A stretch of DNA of 64,000 bases from Membranipora membranacea. Lineage: Eukaryota; Bryozoa; Gymnolaemata; Cheilostomatida; Membraniporidae. How positions within the stretch are numbered: the first letter of the stretch is position 1; every line of letters begins with the position of its first letter. The notes under the pieces are model-generated. The model saw only the letters and a list, made by a program, of their open reading frames with translations. It did no database searches and was not told the DNA's origin. The DNA is taken from contig OU612069.1 in the NCBI GenBank assembly GCA_914767715.1, forward strand, positions 5,766,001-5,830,000, read 5' to 3'. Position numbers and translations under genes: made by a program. Of this stretch, positions 34,901 through 47,000 are shown piece after piece.

Positions 34901-37900
34901 CCACATGAGGATTGATGGGTAAGCAGAGTGATCCTGTTCTTCACTAAAACTAACTGTTCATGTGACATTGTCTGCGTGAGTATTTTCCATATCCTGACAG
35001 CTTTTTGCATTCACACAGGTTGTATACCAGGACCTTCTGAGCCTGCCAAAGGACAACTCAATGAGATTCTCTCAGTTATGGTAGGTACTTAGGACTGTGA
35101 TAACTTGAATTCAATCCAATACTGACAGTCAAAAAAGCTGCACACATCATTCTTCAGGGGTTTTATAATTAAGATGCTCGCTGGCCACCTACAGATTAGG
35201 CTTGAATTATTGGATGCTAGTAAAAGTTCACAATTCATGAACACATCATTCATTGATCATTACGCTGAAGCAAAACACATTTCCATTTACTGATTAGTCT
35301 TGTTGTCTAGCAATGTCTTCTAAAATGTAATACCAGTGGTTTACAACAGCCTTTGCTATGTAGTAATTTTCGCTAGTAATTTTGAGTAATTGCTCTTTAG
35401 TGCAACTGGAATATTACACATTGTTCCGATACAAAAGCTCACTGATCAAACTCTATAGGTGTATTTGCACTTAAACAATAAATACACTATGTTTGAAGTT
35501 ACTAACCTATTGAGCAATGGACACTGGAAATCATTGAGATAAATTTGCCCACCTCTTTATTCTGTCAACCAAGGTATTGAGCGATAGCTAGGCCTAGAAT
35601 TGATTCGCAAATCTCACCACTTGCACAATTTAAAACAACCATGCTCAACCTCGGCAAATGTCGGTGTGTTGAGCTTGCCTACCTCGAAGGTGTGCTTGAT
35701 ACCCTCGATCCTGATCCCCCTATAAAAGTCATAAAAGAAAACTTCAAAGAACTAGCTTACAGCGCCTTTGAAGAAAAGTGGTTACATTCAAAAAAACGTA
35801 CAAAAACTAAAACCACTACTAGAAATATCAAGGGTCAAATATAAAAGCCCCTGATGCAACTTCTGTATTATGCTGTAAATACTATCACAGGTCATGGTCC
35901 ATTCAGAGAACACTTAAACCGAAGAAACATCGCTGACGAGTCATCCTGACCTGAATTCGGTGCATTAGCGGATTAAAATTTTCATTTTTTTTAATGCAAA
36001 AATTAATCAAAAATTAGAAAGAATACACTCAAAATAGATATATCCAAACCTTAAAACACAATTTACTACCAATATACGCTTAATCAGATTGGTCAGGGGA
36101 ATATGATGGGTGACATATATACCTGTATTCCGACTGATTTATTCTATCATCTATCTCAGTCTCCCTCATAAGACAAGACAACTTCGGCAAATTTGGCCAC
36201 TGTGGCCGAAAGATTTTAACCAACTGCACCCTTACCAAAGAAAAAGTTGAGACTAATTTTCTCAAAATCCGACAAGGTGTACATTGCCTACATTATTCTG
36301 ATCTCAGATTCCAGCTATCCAATTTTCGCTCTCTTGCAGAATTGGGAATTCCCCATTATCTGTACCGCAATCAATAATTTGCCCCAAAAGTCGCTAAATA
36401 GACATACATGATTTAAAGGATTCTTCGTCACAACAGGTTCATATCCATGAACTAACTAGCCAACCAGTCACAATAACTGTTTCCAATTTTTTTATACTCA
36501 AAGGTGCAAGATCTCATCCGAGCTCAAGAGTGTACCATTGGTGAAGAGAGTTTCAGGGTTCGTCTCTTCAACTGTGTGTCTGATTTGCCTGCCACAAGAG
36601 CTGCAATGGGACTTATGGGGCACAGTGCGGCACAAGGTTATTACCTAGCTAACTATAACTGTACTTTTACAGGGTGTAAAACTGATGTATATTTATGTGA
36701 ATTTATCAATTTTAATGTTCTCCTCAGTCAGATTCAGTTTGCGTAAAGTGAAAAAGTAAGATGTCTTTTGTCTTGGCTTTATCACCAAGGAAGGAGCATT
36801 AACATTTCTTACAGTCTTGCAATTGTTCAATGAATTAGTGCTTTAAAACAGGTGTAGGTCACAGAAATTCATAAATTGCATTTCAATGTTGTATAAAGAA
36901 ATCTCTACCTTCATTTTGGTTTTGCTTAGGTCATTAATATTTTCAGCCAAATGCTTACTAACTGTCACCAATTGCAGGTTGTTCACTCTGTGATGCCAAC
37001 CTTCTCGTGGATAAGAAACAAGTCGGCATCGACAGATCACATCGGAACCACATCAGAGTTGCCGCTGAGATATCAGCTGCTCACACCAAGACTGAGCAAG
37101 AAAATATTTCTAAGACAACAGGTTACAAGTATGTACCTATGTATTTAGTATTATTCAAATATAGCTCATTTCAGGACTATCATATTACAAGATGTATAAA
37201 AACCTACCAAATGCCAATTACATTTCACGTATTCAACATTACCCAGGAATTGCCTTTCCAACAGTTTCAGCATCAGATTCTTAGATAGACAGTCAAACAA
37301 CATGACTTTTTTTACGACTGGCCTCTTAAGATTATGTTCACCCGCTCTGAATATTAATTTTTTCCAATGTCCCATTTTTTTAGTGTATGTTATGTTATAA
37401 TTATCTTTTCAGAGATACAGCTATGTTAATGCTGCCGTACTTCCAGCCAGTAAATGACCATGCAGTGGATACAATGCATAATCTCTGTTCAGGTAACCTT
37501 TGTCTAGTTTGATAATTACTAATTTTGCGCCATGATATGAGTTATGTTTCTACCAAGTTTTCACAAACTGTATAGATCTTGCTGCATGTCTGCGGCCTAG
37601 CTTGGGTTTGAATGAAAACAGTTGAAATCCTGATATTACGTTCACACTAACACCATCAGTGGTTGCTTGTAAACATATTTCATGTACTTATGCTGGGTAT
37701 TCCTCACTCTTAGGTGTCGCAAAAAGACTGTTCTCATTGTGTGATCCGAATCTGCAGGTGCTAAGTGTTAACCTCACTAGTGCGCAGGCACCCCAACCGC
37801 TAATCGGCAGACTGGTGTCCGGCTCAAGTCTCACGTCTAAGGACTTCAAAACTCTCTATGAAAGCTACTCTCACACATTGCATGGGACAGTCAGCCTCCG

Positions 37901-40900
37901 CAAGCTTAACCTGGTTTATCAGCTGAAAATAATCATGAAGATAGCCATGTCTAGGTATGTTGTCCTCTGTCAGGTGTGTCTTATCACGAAAGCTCCTCAT
38001 TCTCACGCAAAAATACCAAAAAAATTCAGCTGCATTATTTGAAGTTTGGCTGAGATTATTTCATACCAATATTATGATGAACCTTGTTCTCAATTTTGAT
38101 ACCAATGTCTTCATTTGTTGTAAACAAGGGACATGACACATTGAAACCTAAGTCATTTTTACTTTAGATGCGTATCTGAAGCTGAACTGGAGCGGCTAGA
38201 TGGTTTGTGCGAGACATTTCTAGAGGCCATGAGCCGAGTGTTTGGGCCTGCTGCATTAACCTGCAACTCGCATATGATGCTCCATCTCTCCAATGGAATA
38301 AGGCGGTTCGGTCCAGCACCGAGTAACTGGTATGTTTATTGTTATTCCGCTCTAGCCCACCGGCCTGTTAATGAATCGTTATCTGTACCAACACAGCGAA
38401 TGCTAAAACCCTAAGTGGTTGGGAGGGATCTTGTTTTGTCTTCAGTAGGGGATAACACAAAAATATTGTATTATCAGTGTACCGGAACAGGTACTCAAAG
38501 GCCCCGGAAAGCAAGTTTTCTCTTGCATCTGATGGTTATCAACCTTGCATGACTGACGAAAAAAGTCAACATGATCTGGAACCTTGATGTGTATTTGGGT
38601 TTTCCGTATAACAGTTGGTTTATCCAGAGTGTGATTGGTTTTTGAAAATTGTCTTATGCTATGGTATTTGGGACAATGGTAAACCATAGTGAATGTGGTC
38701 ATTCAAATTTGCACCACAACCAGGACATGAGGGCTCATTCGGCTGAGACCTGAACTGTGCACGGCCTGTGATTGTGTTCATTGTGTCAGGTAAGTAGTTT
38801 GCGTAGATTTGGTCATTTTGAAAGGCTCTTCATATTTAGGGTGAGCAAAAATGTTTTAGTGTCTTTACATTTTTGGGTTTGGAGCCATTTTGAATGCACC
38901 TGTTTTTGCATCCATTGCTTTGTTTGGGTTTTCATGGGACTTTAAGGAATAAGAGGGACATGGTCGGGACTAATGGATATGACTACCATGTACCCCTGTG
39001 TGTCCAGGCACCCATATGAGGCCTAGATGGTTAGTTTAGGCCAGTTGGCTTATCCTTTTCATACAGTCTAGTTTGGTCTTGGTTCTTATTGCTTGATCTT
39101 GAAGGGTTGTAGTGCTGATATGCTATAAGATATAATGGCTTTTTACAATCAAGTTTCAAAAGCATAACAGCAGCAGTGGCTATGTATCAGATAGTGGAAT
39201 GGAAACATTTTGGTTTGCGTTTTGGAGATAAGCGTCTTCATCTTTTACCTTGGATAATATGCCCACTCCAACCAGGGCTCTCAATCTGGGAGGACCGAAA
39301 ACCTGAGTTTTGCTGATACCGTGTTGCAGGTGGCATTTCAAAGCCGTGTAACACCCTGTGCACAAACAGCTTAGAGTTTTGGAGCTCTGTTAGCCTCCTC
39401 AATGGGTCCGGTCACCAAAGCCTAGCGAGCAATAATTTTAGGCCTCTACACATGAATGATACTGGTTTTTTAGAGTTGTTAGCAGATCATTGATATAGAA
39501 TCACTGTAAAATTCATCCTGTTTAATGTATTTCGTATATCACAATACAAAATTGTTTCTTTATAATCATACAACTGGGCCACACCAAGAGGAATTCCCAA
39601 TCTTTGATGAATATGAGGCAAAATTCTAAAATCCCCTGAGTTGAACCCAAAAACCCGAGTAACTCGGGCTAAATCTGAGTGCTTGAGAGCTTTGACTCCA
39701 ACCCCAATTCATTGGATGACACATCAGTGTAGGAGCATATTTCATATTTGTGAGTGGCGAGTTAATCCTCAAGCCACTGCTCTTTTGCTGGGTATAGAAT
39801 CTGACTTTATCACTTGGGAAGATCAGTTTTTGACTTGTGAAATGAAATCAGATGGGTGAGTGGATTTACTGGTTGATTCCGTGATTTGCGTGGGGTATTA
39901 TTATATGCTTGCTTCTGATCAGACTGTACCAGCTGTTAATGGCAAACTGCGAGGCCTTAATCTCAAGAGGAAGGATGTTAAGGATGATCTCTAAAGCTAA
40001 TGTGGGGCAGTTCAAAATGCTCTTGTTGCAGACATTAGGGCTGATCCGTATATTTTATCAATAATATGGTTGGTTTTGGTTGTTGCCTCCCACCATACAA
40101 TAATGCCGTGAAGGAATAAAGGGTGGTAATACTTTGCAAGACCTATAAAATTTGGGTGGGTTCGAGGCCCGGCCTCATTCCTATTGCCTACCTACAAAAC
40201 CATAGTGTTTCCAATGTGGTGATGTGTTGGTGGTAGCATTTTATAGCTTCTATTTCTTGTCGGTAGATGGAGCTCATTTTTATTAGGGTTAACACTGAGG
40301 CCCTTTTGGAGACACCAGTCCTCCACAGGGACATTGCAAATTAAGCCACTTCATAGCATGTTTGTGCTTTTGATAGCAATAACCAAGTCATCCGCGTAGT
40401 CTAGGTACCATATATGATTTTTCAAGTTGAGAGTCTGCCACTTTGTGGACATGCTCTTGGAGGTTCAGGGGTGAATTCATGAATAAGTCATTGCCGACGT
40501 TTTCAATATTACAGGATTAATCTCTGATTAGCCTATGACGTTCTATTTACAGGTGCTTCCCTTATGAAAGGTACAATAGGACATTAAAGAACATCAAGGT
40601 TAATAACCACCAGATTGCACCTCAGGTCAGTTAGCTTCTGAGAGAACGTGTTGAAAGTTTATTGTTATCAAAGACCGACTTTGAGTTATGTTAGTAGAGT
40701 CGTATTCATCCCAGATTAAGCGAAATATAAAAACTGCATTTTTCATAATTGTTTAACATCAATGTTTGTTGCTGATTATCATAAGCAATATCATCATGCT
40801 GTGTTATGAACCATCGGTTGGCACTTGGTTTTAGGTTATGAGGCAGACTGACCAGCTAAAGCAAACTGCTATTCCAAAGCCATCTTCACAGTTCCACACA

Positions 40901-43515
40901 GTGCCACCAGCTATTCGGTTCCAGCTTAGAGTTGAGGCCCCTCTTCTGTCATCTGAAGGACTGCCCCTCCATATTGAAAGAGACATAACCCTTACGAGAG
41001 AAGAAAAGCGAGCTATATACAATTATATGAGAGAGGTTAGTTTACACAAAAGTTTTTTATTGTGATTAGTATCGTTCACGTCCTGTCTCGTATGATATGG
41101 GTGTATATAATATTGATAGCATGCTTTGAACATTTTTGTATAAATCGGTATTGCAAAATCTGAACATGCTAATCTGTCTCCCTGTTTCCTTCAACCCGCT
41201 GGTCTATCGGTCAATGATCGGTCGGGGTGCCCAAATCATTTTGAGAGTTAAAACCTTAAACTGTTCATAAATACTCTAGACTGGAAACTATTGGCTGTTT
41301 GATACAGGTTCAGTGTCCTCCCTAAATCAGTGCATTTCTCGTTCCGGAACAACATTGTGCTATCCACTTGTTCATTGTAGCACATTGCATTTGTATGAAA
41401 TATGGTACATAGAATATGAAAAATTGAAGGATTTGCCAAGAACTTTATTCAATTGATTGCATCTGATCAATCCAGCTGTCAGACATGTAAAAAATAGAAA
41501 AAAACACAAATGGTTTGGGTAGGGTTTGATTTGAAGGTATTTTGCCATCAGGTCATCCATGGAATTTTAGTACTGTGAACTTTAAAAACATCATAGCAGT
41601 CATCACAAGTCAAGAGACAGTGGGTAAAACACAAGCAGGATGCATTGAACCTTGTAAAGTGTATGGCATTTCAGAACATTTGATCTTTAATACAACTTAT
41701 TACCTGTGATATCGGTATAACTGGTCCCTTGGACATGGTGGAGCGATAATTAACAAACTGTGCATCAAATCATTTTGTACCTATGTACCTCTAGAGTCTG
41801 CAACATGTTGCTCATTTCCGTTTGATTCAAGTTTCCCAAGGTTGGAAACCCTGAAGCAATTGATCTCTGTCTGTAACTCCCTAATGTGTAGAACAGAATC
41901 CACAGAGAGCCATTCGAGTCCAACTGATGGTACTCATAACTTGCAATTCACGCCTACCCATAGCCTACAGGATGAAAATATTCCCAGATTTAAATTTAGC
42001 GCTCTGGCTAAAAATAGTAACACTGGTAAAATTATCAATCAGGTAATAAAAACTTTTAAAAATCCTTAATATATGTTTTCATTTAGAACTTTGCAAACAC
42101 CTTAAAATTTGATGTGGAAGTAAATTTAGGGATATTTTTGTTAAGTGAATATTGAATGGGCGGAATTTAAAATCCAATGAAGGTTTATATGCTGGCAGAG
42201 GGCAGGTTGGTCTTATATATAATTCACACTCTTTTTATTTTGATTAATTTATTTGGGTAATTCTCTCCCGTACCATTATTTACTCTTCTTACATACATAT
42301 ATTCATAATAACATTTATAATTATATCTCAGAGGTATCCGAATGTCAGCTTAGTTGGGTAACCAGATAGAAAGGAGTTTTTGATTGACTGTCAGTAAAAT
42401 TATTGACTGATGGTAATTGCATGAGTGCACTGACGAACCATGTCTATTTTTGAATGGCAAGAGAAGCATTGGGTGGATGGAATTGGTTGTTCACTGCAGG
42501 GTCAGAGGGACAAATCTCGTGGATATGCAAGCAGATCAAATTTTCTGCCTGCTAAATGACTGACGGACAAACACGACGCTGCTATCTCGATGCATAGCTA
42601 AATTAAACACTGTCAGTACATTTGGATGCTACAGAAGAGCAGCTCACTATCCGTCTAGTTTTTTGATCTGGACCATTGGTGTCAATTCTGATGGAACTCT
42701 TAGCAGATGTCCACATTTTATTGGTATTCCCGCTACACATGTGTGACATAATTTCTAAAGAACTTCTATTGCTTTGATAAGCCACCATTAAACGGTTTGA
42801 TGAGTGGAAATAACAGAAAATTGAAAGTGAGCTTAATAAGGCAATGAAAGTTTAACTGGCAAATTCATTGTCAGTTTTTGATTTAATAGGCCTGAATAAT
42901 ACTATGTCACGATGGTTTCTTTTATGATCATGAAAATTGGTGGCATATGAGTAGAAAATTGGTGGTAGAAAATGTTAAAATCCTAGGCATGTCTTTTGTA
43001 AGCAAAAGATGCACACACCAGCTTATGATCCGAAATTTCCATATAAAGGTTACATAAATAGGGTGTTCCATTTATGCTGCTATAATCTAAAACATTCAGT
43101 TTTGTATGAGTGTGAGTATGAGCTTGAATGGCAATGTACAAATATATTAAGATGTTGATCAATGTATTTTCAGAAAGAAATTCCAGCGGTGTTCCAGATA
43201 GATGGGGTGAAAGCTATGTGGGTATTCGGAGAAGAAATCAGAAGAGGAAATGCAGTTTGGTTAAAAACTGAAGCCATCTTGATAACTCAGACAGTGAAAG
43301 TTAATGACGCTTTTATGGTGATCGTTGGGCATGAGCTGCATACCCTACTGAGGGAGGAAGCTGAGGGGCTTATTAAGACCTGGCAGTTCAAGAGAATATG
43401 TCCTCGAGCCTTTTCCCCCTATCTGATCCAATGTCAGTTGACAATCAGCAGCAGGAAAATACAGGGTGTAAGCCAGTATTCAACTGAAAAGAGGCCAAGT
43501 AGATATGCATATTGA
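31910..43515 (+). CDS. CACTA transposase (Transposase_21 / tnp2 family), 13 exons
   Basis: Catalyses excision and integration of the element. Exons: 31910-32045, 32418-32625, 34476-34717, 35019-35080, 36504-36636, 36978-37128, 37413-37492, 37714-37954, 38168-38329, 40553-40625, 40835-41035, about 41797-42042, 43174-43515. All GT-AG phases agree, giving 758 codons without a stop. Exon 2 has a zinc cluster (CTMC...C...C) before KPTRVELFAYKPV. Exons 3-4 hold FNIDWFNPF, YSFGAIYMSILNLPRHLRY and IPGPSEPAKG. Exons 5-6: SDLPATRAAMGLMGHSAAQGCSLCD. Exon 7: LPYFQPVNDHAVDTMHNL, the family hallmark. Exons 9-10: FGPAPSNWCFPYERYNRTLKN. The last three exons are family-variable. The acceptor of exon 12 is the least certain junction. 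Exon 1 could extend upstream to the acceptor at 31894, so the true start is open. No decay is visible. Confidence 0.88.
33152..33375 (-). CDS. Candidate antisense exon inside transposase intron 2
   Basis: The minus-strand frame opens after an acceptor-like CAACTTTTTGACAG (AG at 33376-33377) and runs RPQKGRTGTKATVCRQLIDLIQSATNPTPKNSDPESRGS... to a stop at 33152. It looks coding in composition but has no recognised domain, and no partner exon was placed. Confidence 0.25.
35100..36480. other. Transposase intron 4
   Basis: Non-coding. A 67-codon frame at 35641-35844 (CRCVELAYLEGVLDTLDPDPPIKVIKENF) could be a remnant of another repeat; I cannot assign it. Confidence 0.3.
38420..40480 (-). mobile_element. 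LINE 3' fragment in transposase intron 9 (minus)
   Basis: Read on the minus strand from about 40480 downward: a catalytic YADD-type motif (LDYADDLVIAIKSTN), then WCLQKGLSVNPNK and, after a frame change, TAPTLALEIILNILPLEIKA. This is the order seen after the reverse transcriptase in Jockey/I/R1-like LINEs. Many stops and shifts, clearly dead. It inserted antisense to the transposase and explains the long intron. Confidence 0.55.
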
Positions 43516-43686
43516 ATTGTGCATCAATAATGAGCCATCTATGCATGGCTAACTAATAATTTGTTTTTATAATATTCAACCTTATGCTTTGTTTTGATAG
43601 AAAAACTTACTGGTTGAGTTACTCATAAAACAATGTACTCTTTTTGTCACTTCTAAGACACTCTTACATCACCTATTGTCATTGAT

Positions 43687-43692
43687 AATAAA
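43687..43692 (+). terminator. Poly(A) signal candidate of the transposase
   Basis: AATAAA about 170 nt past the transposase stop and before the second gene. Confidence 0.4.
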
Positions 43693-44066
43693 TGATTGGG
43701 AATAATAGATATGGAAGATCCCTCGTTGTTAATCTCAATCTCATATCGCTGCTGACACCCCCTACCCTGTACTCTTAATTTGCAAACCATAATTGAAATT
43801 TGGTTGCGCAGTATTCTCGTCACTAAATCTCTTGTCCTCATTGTGTATGGTGTCTGTAGAGGTGATTGTTTCTTCCATACCCAATTCATTTGACAGCTAA
43901 AACATCGTTATCTGATAACTATCTACAGGCAATTAATTGATAATGCACTTTGTGGATTCTAAGCTGGTATCAGACGTTTCTATTCGCTGATTTTCCGCAT
44001 CGACATGGGTTGTTTTGTTTAGCATCATCATTCGTTGCGAGTAACATTATCTTGAGTATAGCAGCC

Positions 44067-47000
44067 ATGTCAACACGATCACGAACACTCTTCTCAGCGG
44101 CTGAAATTATTGAGGAGGAAAGAAATAATCCTGGCGTAGCGTAAGTCATCTACTATTTGTGTATCACTTTGATAGAATTGAAAAATCTTTTGTTGATTAT
44201 TGTACAAATATAGTGTTTATCAATAGTGATCCAGTCCTCTGGTCTCCATCACAACACACTGGATTGTTCTCACTTTTCAACATGTTTGTTAGCAAGGAGC
44301 AATAACAGGTTATTCTCGATTTTAACAAGCATGGTAACTTGGTGGTAAAATATTCCTTTGAAACTTACATATCTATGTCAGAAGTCAAGGGGTAAATCTT
44401 ATTACATGTAGGCTCCATGACATTTTGTGTATTATGATATTTGCAGGCCTTTAAAATCCAAGAAGGCAAGTACGAGCGCTAAGGAGTTCCACCTAGACAA
44501 GTTGTTTGACGAGGTGTATGGCACAAAAGAAAACGAGGCAAAATCGAAAAAGAGAGGGAAGGTCTCATTTTCAACTGTAAACCGTATTCCGAAGGCCATT
44601 CCCAATTCTATATGTGGTAAGCTTTACAATATCAATGGGGCATATGTGATGCAGCACATCAAAACCCGGCATTTGCAATGGGAAAAGGACTTTGAGTTAT
44701 CTATTGCATGTTATAGCTCAGGTTCCAGCTTTGAATTGGTACCATCATTTTGATTTTAGTTTAATTACAACCATATCTAGAGCAATTTTTGCGGCTGGTG
44801 TCTCAGGATTTCTAGAACCGGCCATTGTTCGGAATTCAAGGATGAAGTTGAGCTTAGTACAAATCTGTGAGGTATTATTGTGGACGCTCAGTCAGACCAT
44901 AGCAACGTGGTTAGATCTGAATACGAGGCGGTAAACTTTGGTGTCAAATTCAACCTAAGGTTATACCGAAAAAGATCATGTTTGTGCTGGACTATTGAGT
45001 TAGGGTAGGGTGTTTGAAATTATTCAAGTTAGGACAGTGGCAATTCAGGATGTATGCTGCCCAGTCGAGTTTTTGTATCACCACGTTAGGATTTGGCTTA
45101 AAAAAATTTTGCAAAAATGGTTTTCAGTATAGTTTTGTGAATCTCCCCATGCAAAACCTTCTCATGAACAGAATATTATCATAACTTCAGAATAAACTGC
45201 GTTTTGCATTATCATCATTTTAGGCCGTAAAGAAAGCTACATTCATGTACTCACATATCAAGCTTCAATATAGCATCCTTGATGACTTCAATTGGTTCTA
45301 CAATTGAGGCCTTTTATCAACTCTCCCCATGCGGACAAAATTTCCGAGGCAGTTGCCTGTTTCTTTGTACATACACTACACACTAACTAGTACTCACTAA
45401 GTTTCCATATTGTTTTTCAGAATCCACACCCCACACCAAGAAAACCAATCTTACCAGCAAACCACTTAACCAATAGATAACAAAGTCAACAGAACCCAAA
45501 CTCCTCTGTGGTAAGTGGTTTTGTATTGATAGAGTATGATACGTCAAGGATACATTACAGGCAGTTATATTAGCGTTTACAATATGAATCTTGCTTTTGG
45601 GGATCTCTCCTTCAACTGTGCACGTTTTCCAAAGACCATGCCTGATTACAAATGGGGTAGCTGTCTGATACTTATGATAAATATATGTACTGTCTTAGCT
45701 ATTCTTATGGGTTTGATCTTGTGAAACTGGTAAGTACACAGGTTTGGTAGGATAGTGGGTGGGACATGGATGAAGTTGGGACTGTGCCATTCCAGGATGC
45801 AGGGATCGATTTCTAGAAGAATGAAATAATGCCGCCCAACTAAGTTTCTATCACCAAAATGAGGAGTTTGTTTAATTTAATTTTCCACAAATTATTTAGG
45901 TATGGTTATGCTCACACCATGCAGAATTAATTACTTGTGGTTTGTAGTATTTATTCCGAGTGGAGAAATATTTCATTATTTCTCCTGATCTTATGAAATA
46001 AAGCAGGTTGGTAGATCTGGCACGGGGAGTAGGGTCGGTCTTGAATTAATGATGTAAAAAGGAATCAACTTTGTAAAATGGTTAATGATAACTATTCTAT
46101 ATGTAGCCGCCAACAGGAACAGTGTGTTTCGGTTGCTGTTTTAAGTTTTCGAATAATTTAAAAAAAGATCATTATTGCCTTTTTTGGCTAAATATTTGAT
46201 GAAACATTGAACAAATAGTGATAAATCATGTCTAGATGCTTTAACAGGTCTATGTTTTCTATGGCCTTCTCCTGAAACGAATTTTGCAGTTGAGTAAATT
46301 AAAAGTGTCTATTCGCATTTTAAGCTATGATATAGCATTCTTGATGACTACTATTGTTTCTGTATTTAGGACCTATTTTCAACCCTCTTTCACCATAATC
46401 AACAAAATCTAGTCTACAATGACAAATGATTCCAAGGGAGTTGCCTGTTACTTTTGTACACACTACACAGTAACTAGTACTTATTAAGTTTTCCTATTGT
46501 TTCGCAGATTCCACACTCTACACCGAAATACCACAAGCAAAGCAGTAAACCAGCAGCAGATACAAGAGTCGGCAGCACCTAAACCCCTCTGTGGTATGTG
46601 TTTTAATATGATATGTTAAAAACTTAATGCTGTTAATCCGATAACCTGCCTAACTAGCCAACCAAATATATTTCAGCTCTTCCCCATTGCAAAGTATGGC
46701 ATCACTGAAACACAAGGGCTTTCTCCAAAAACATTTGGTTTTGTGTCGTTTTACAAACGAAGGGTAGGGCTCTGTGACACAGTTACAAACTAAGAAACTA
46801 CAATTAAAAATATAAAGTATGTTTTGAAGGAAGCGGCCTCTCACGTCTGATAAATGATACATATATATATTTATGAATATATATAACTATATATGTACAT
46901 TTGTTGTTCACCACAGGATGGGACATTTGTGTGGTCTGATCATCCTCTGGAGCCATTGACCTACGGGTAATGAACCACCCCTATCTCGATTTCACAGATA

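Noticed and set aside
35641-35844. Small gene in transposase intron 4
   Set aside because: No splice partner or recognised domain; likely a repeat remnant.
46917-46966. Extra exon of the second CACTA gene (DGTFVWSDHPLEPLTYG)
   Set aside because: Its phase does not fit the exon before it, whereas skipping it gives a fully in-phase chain.
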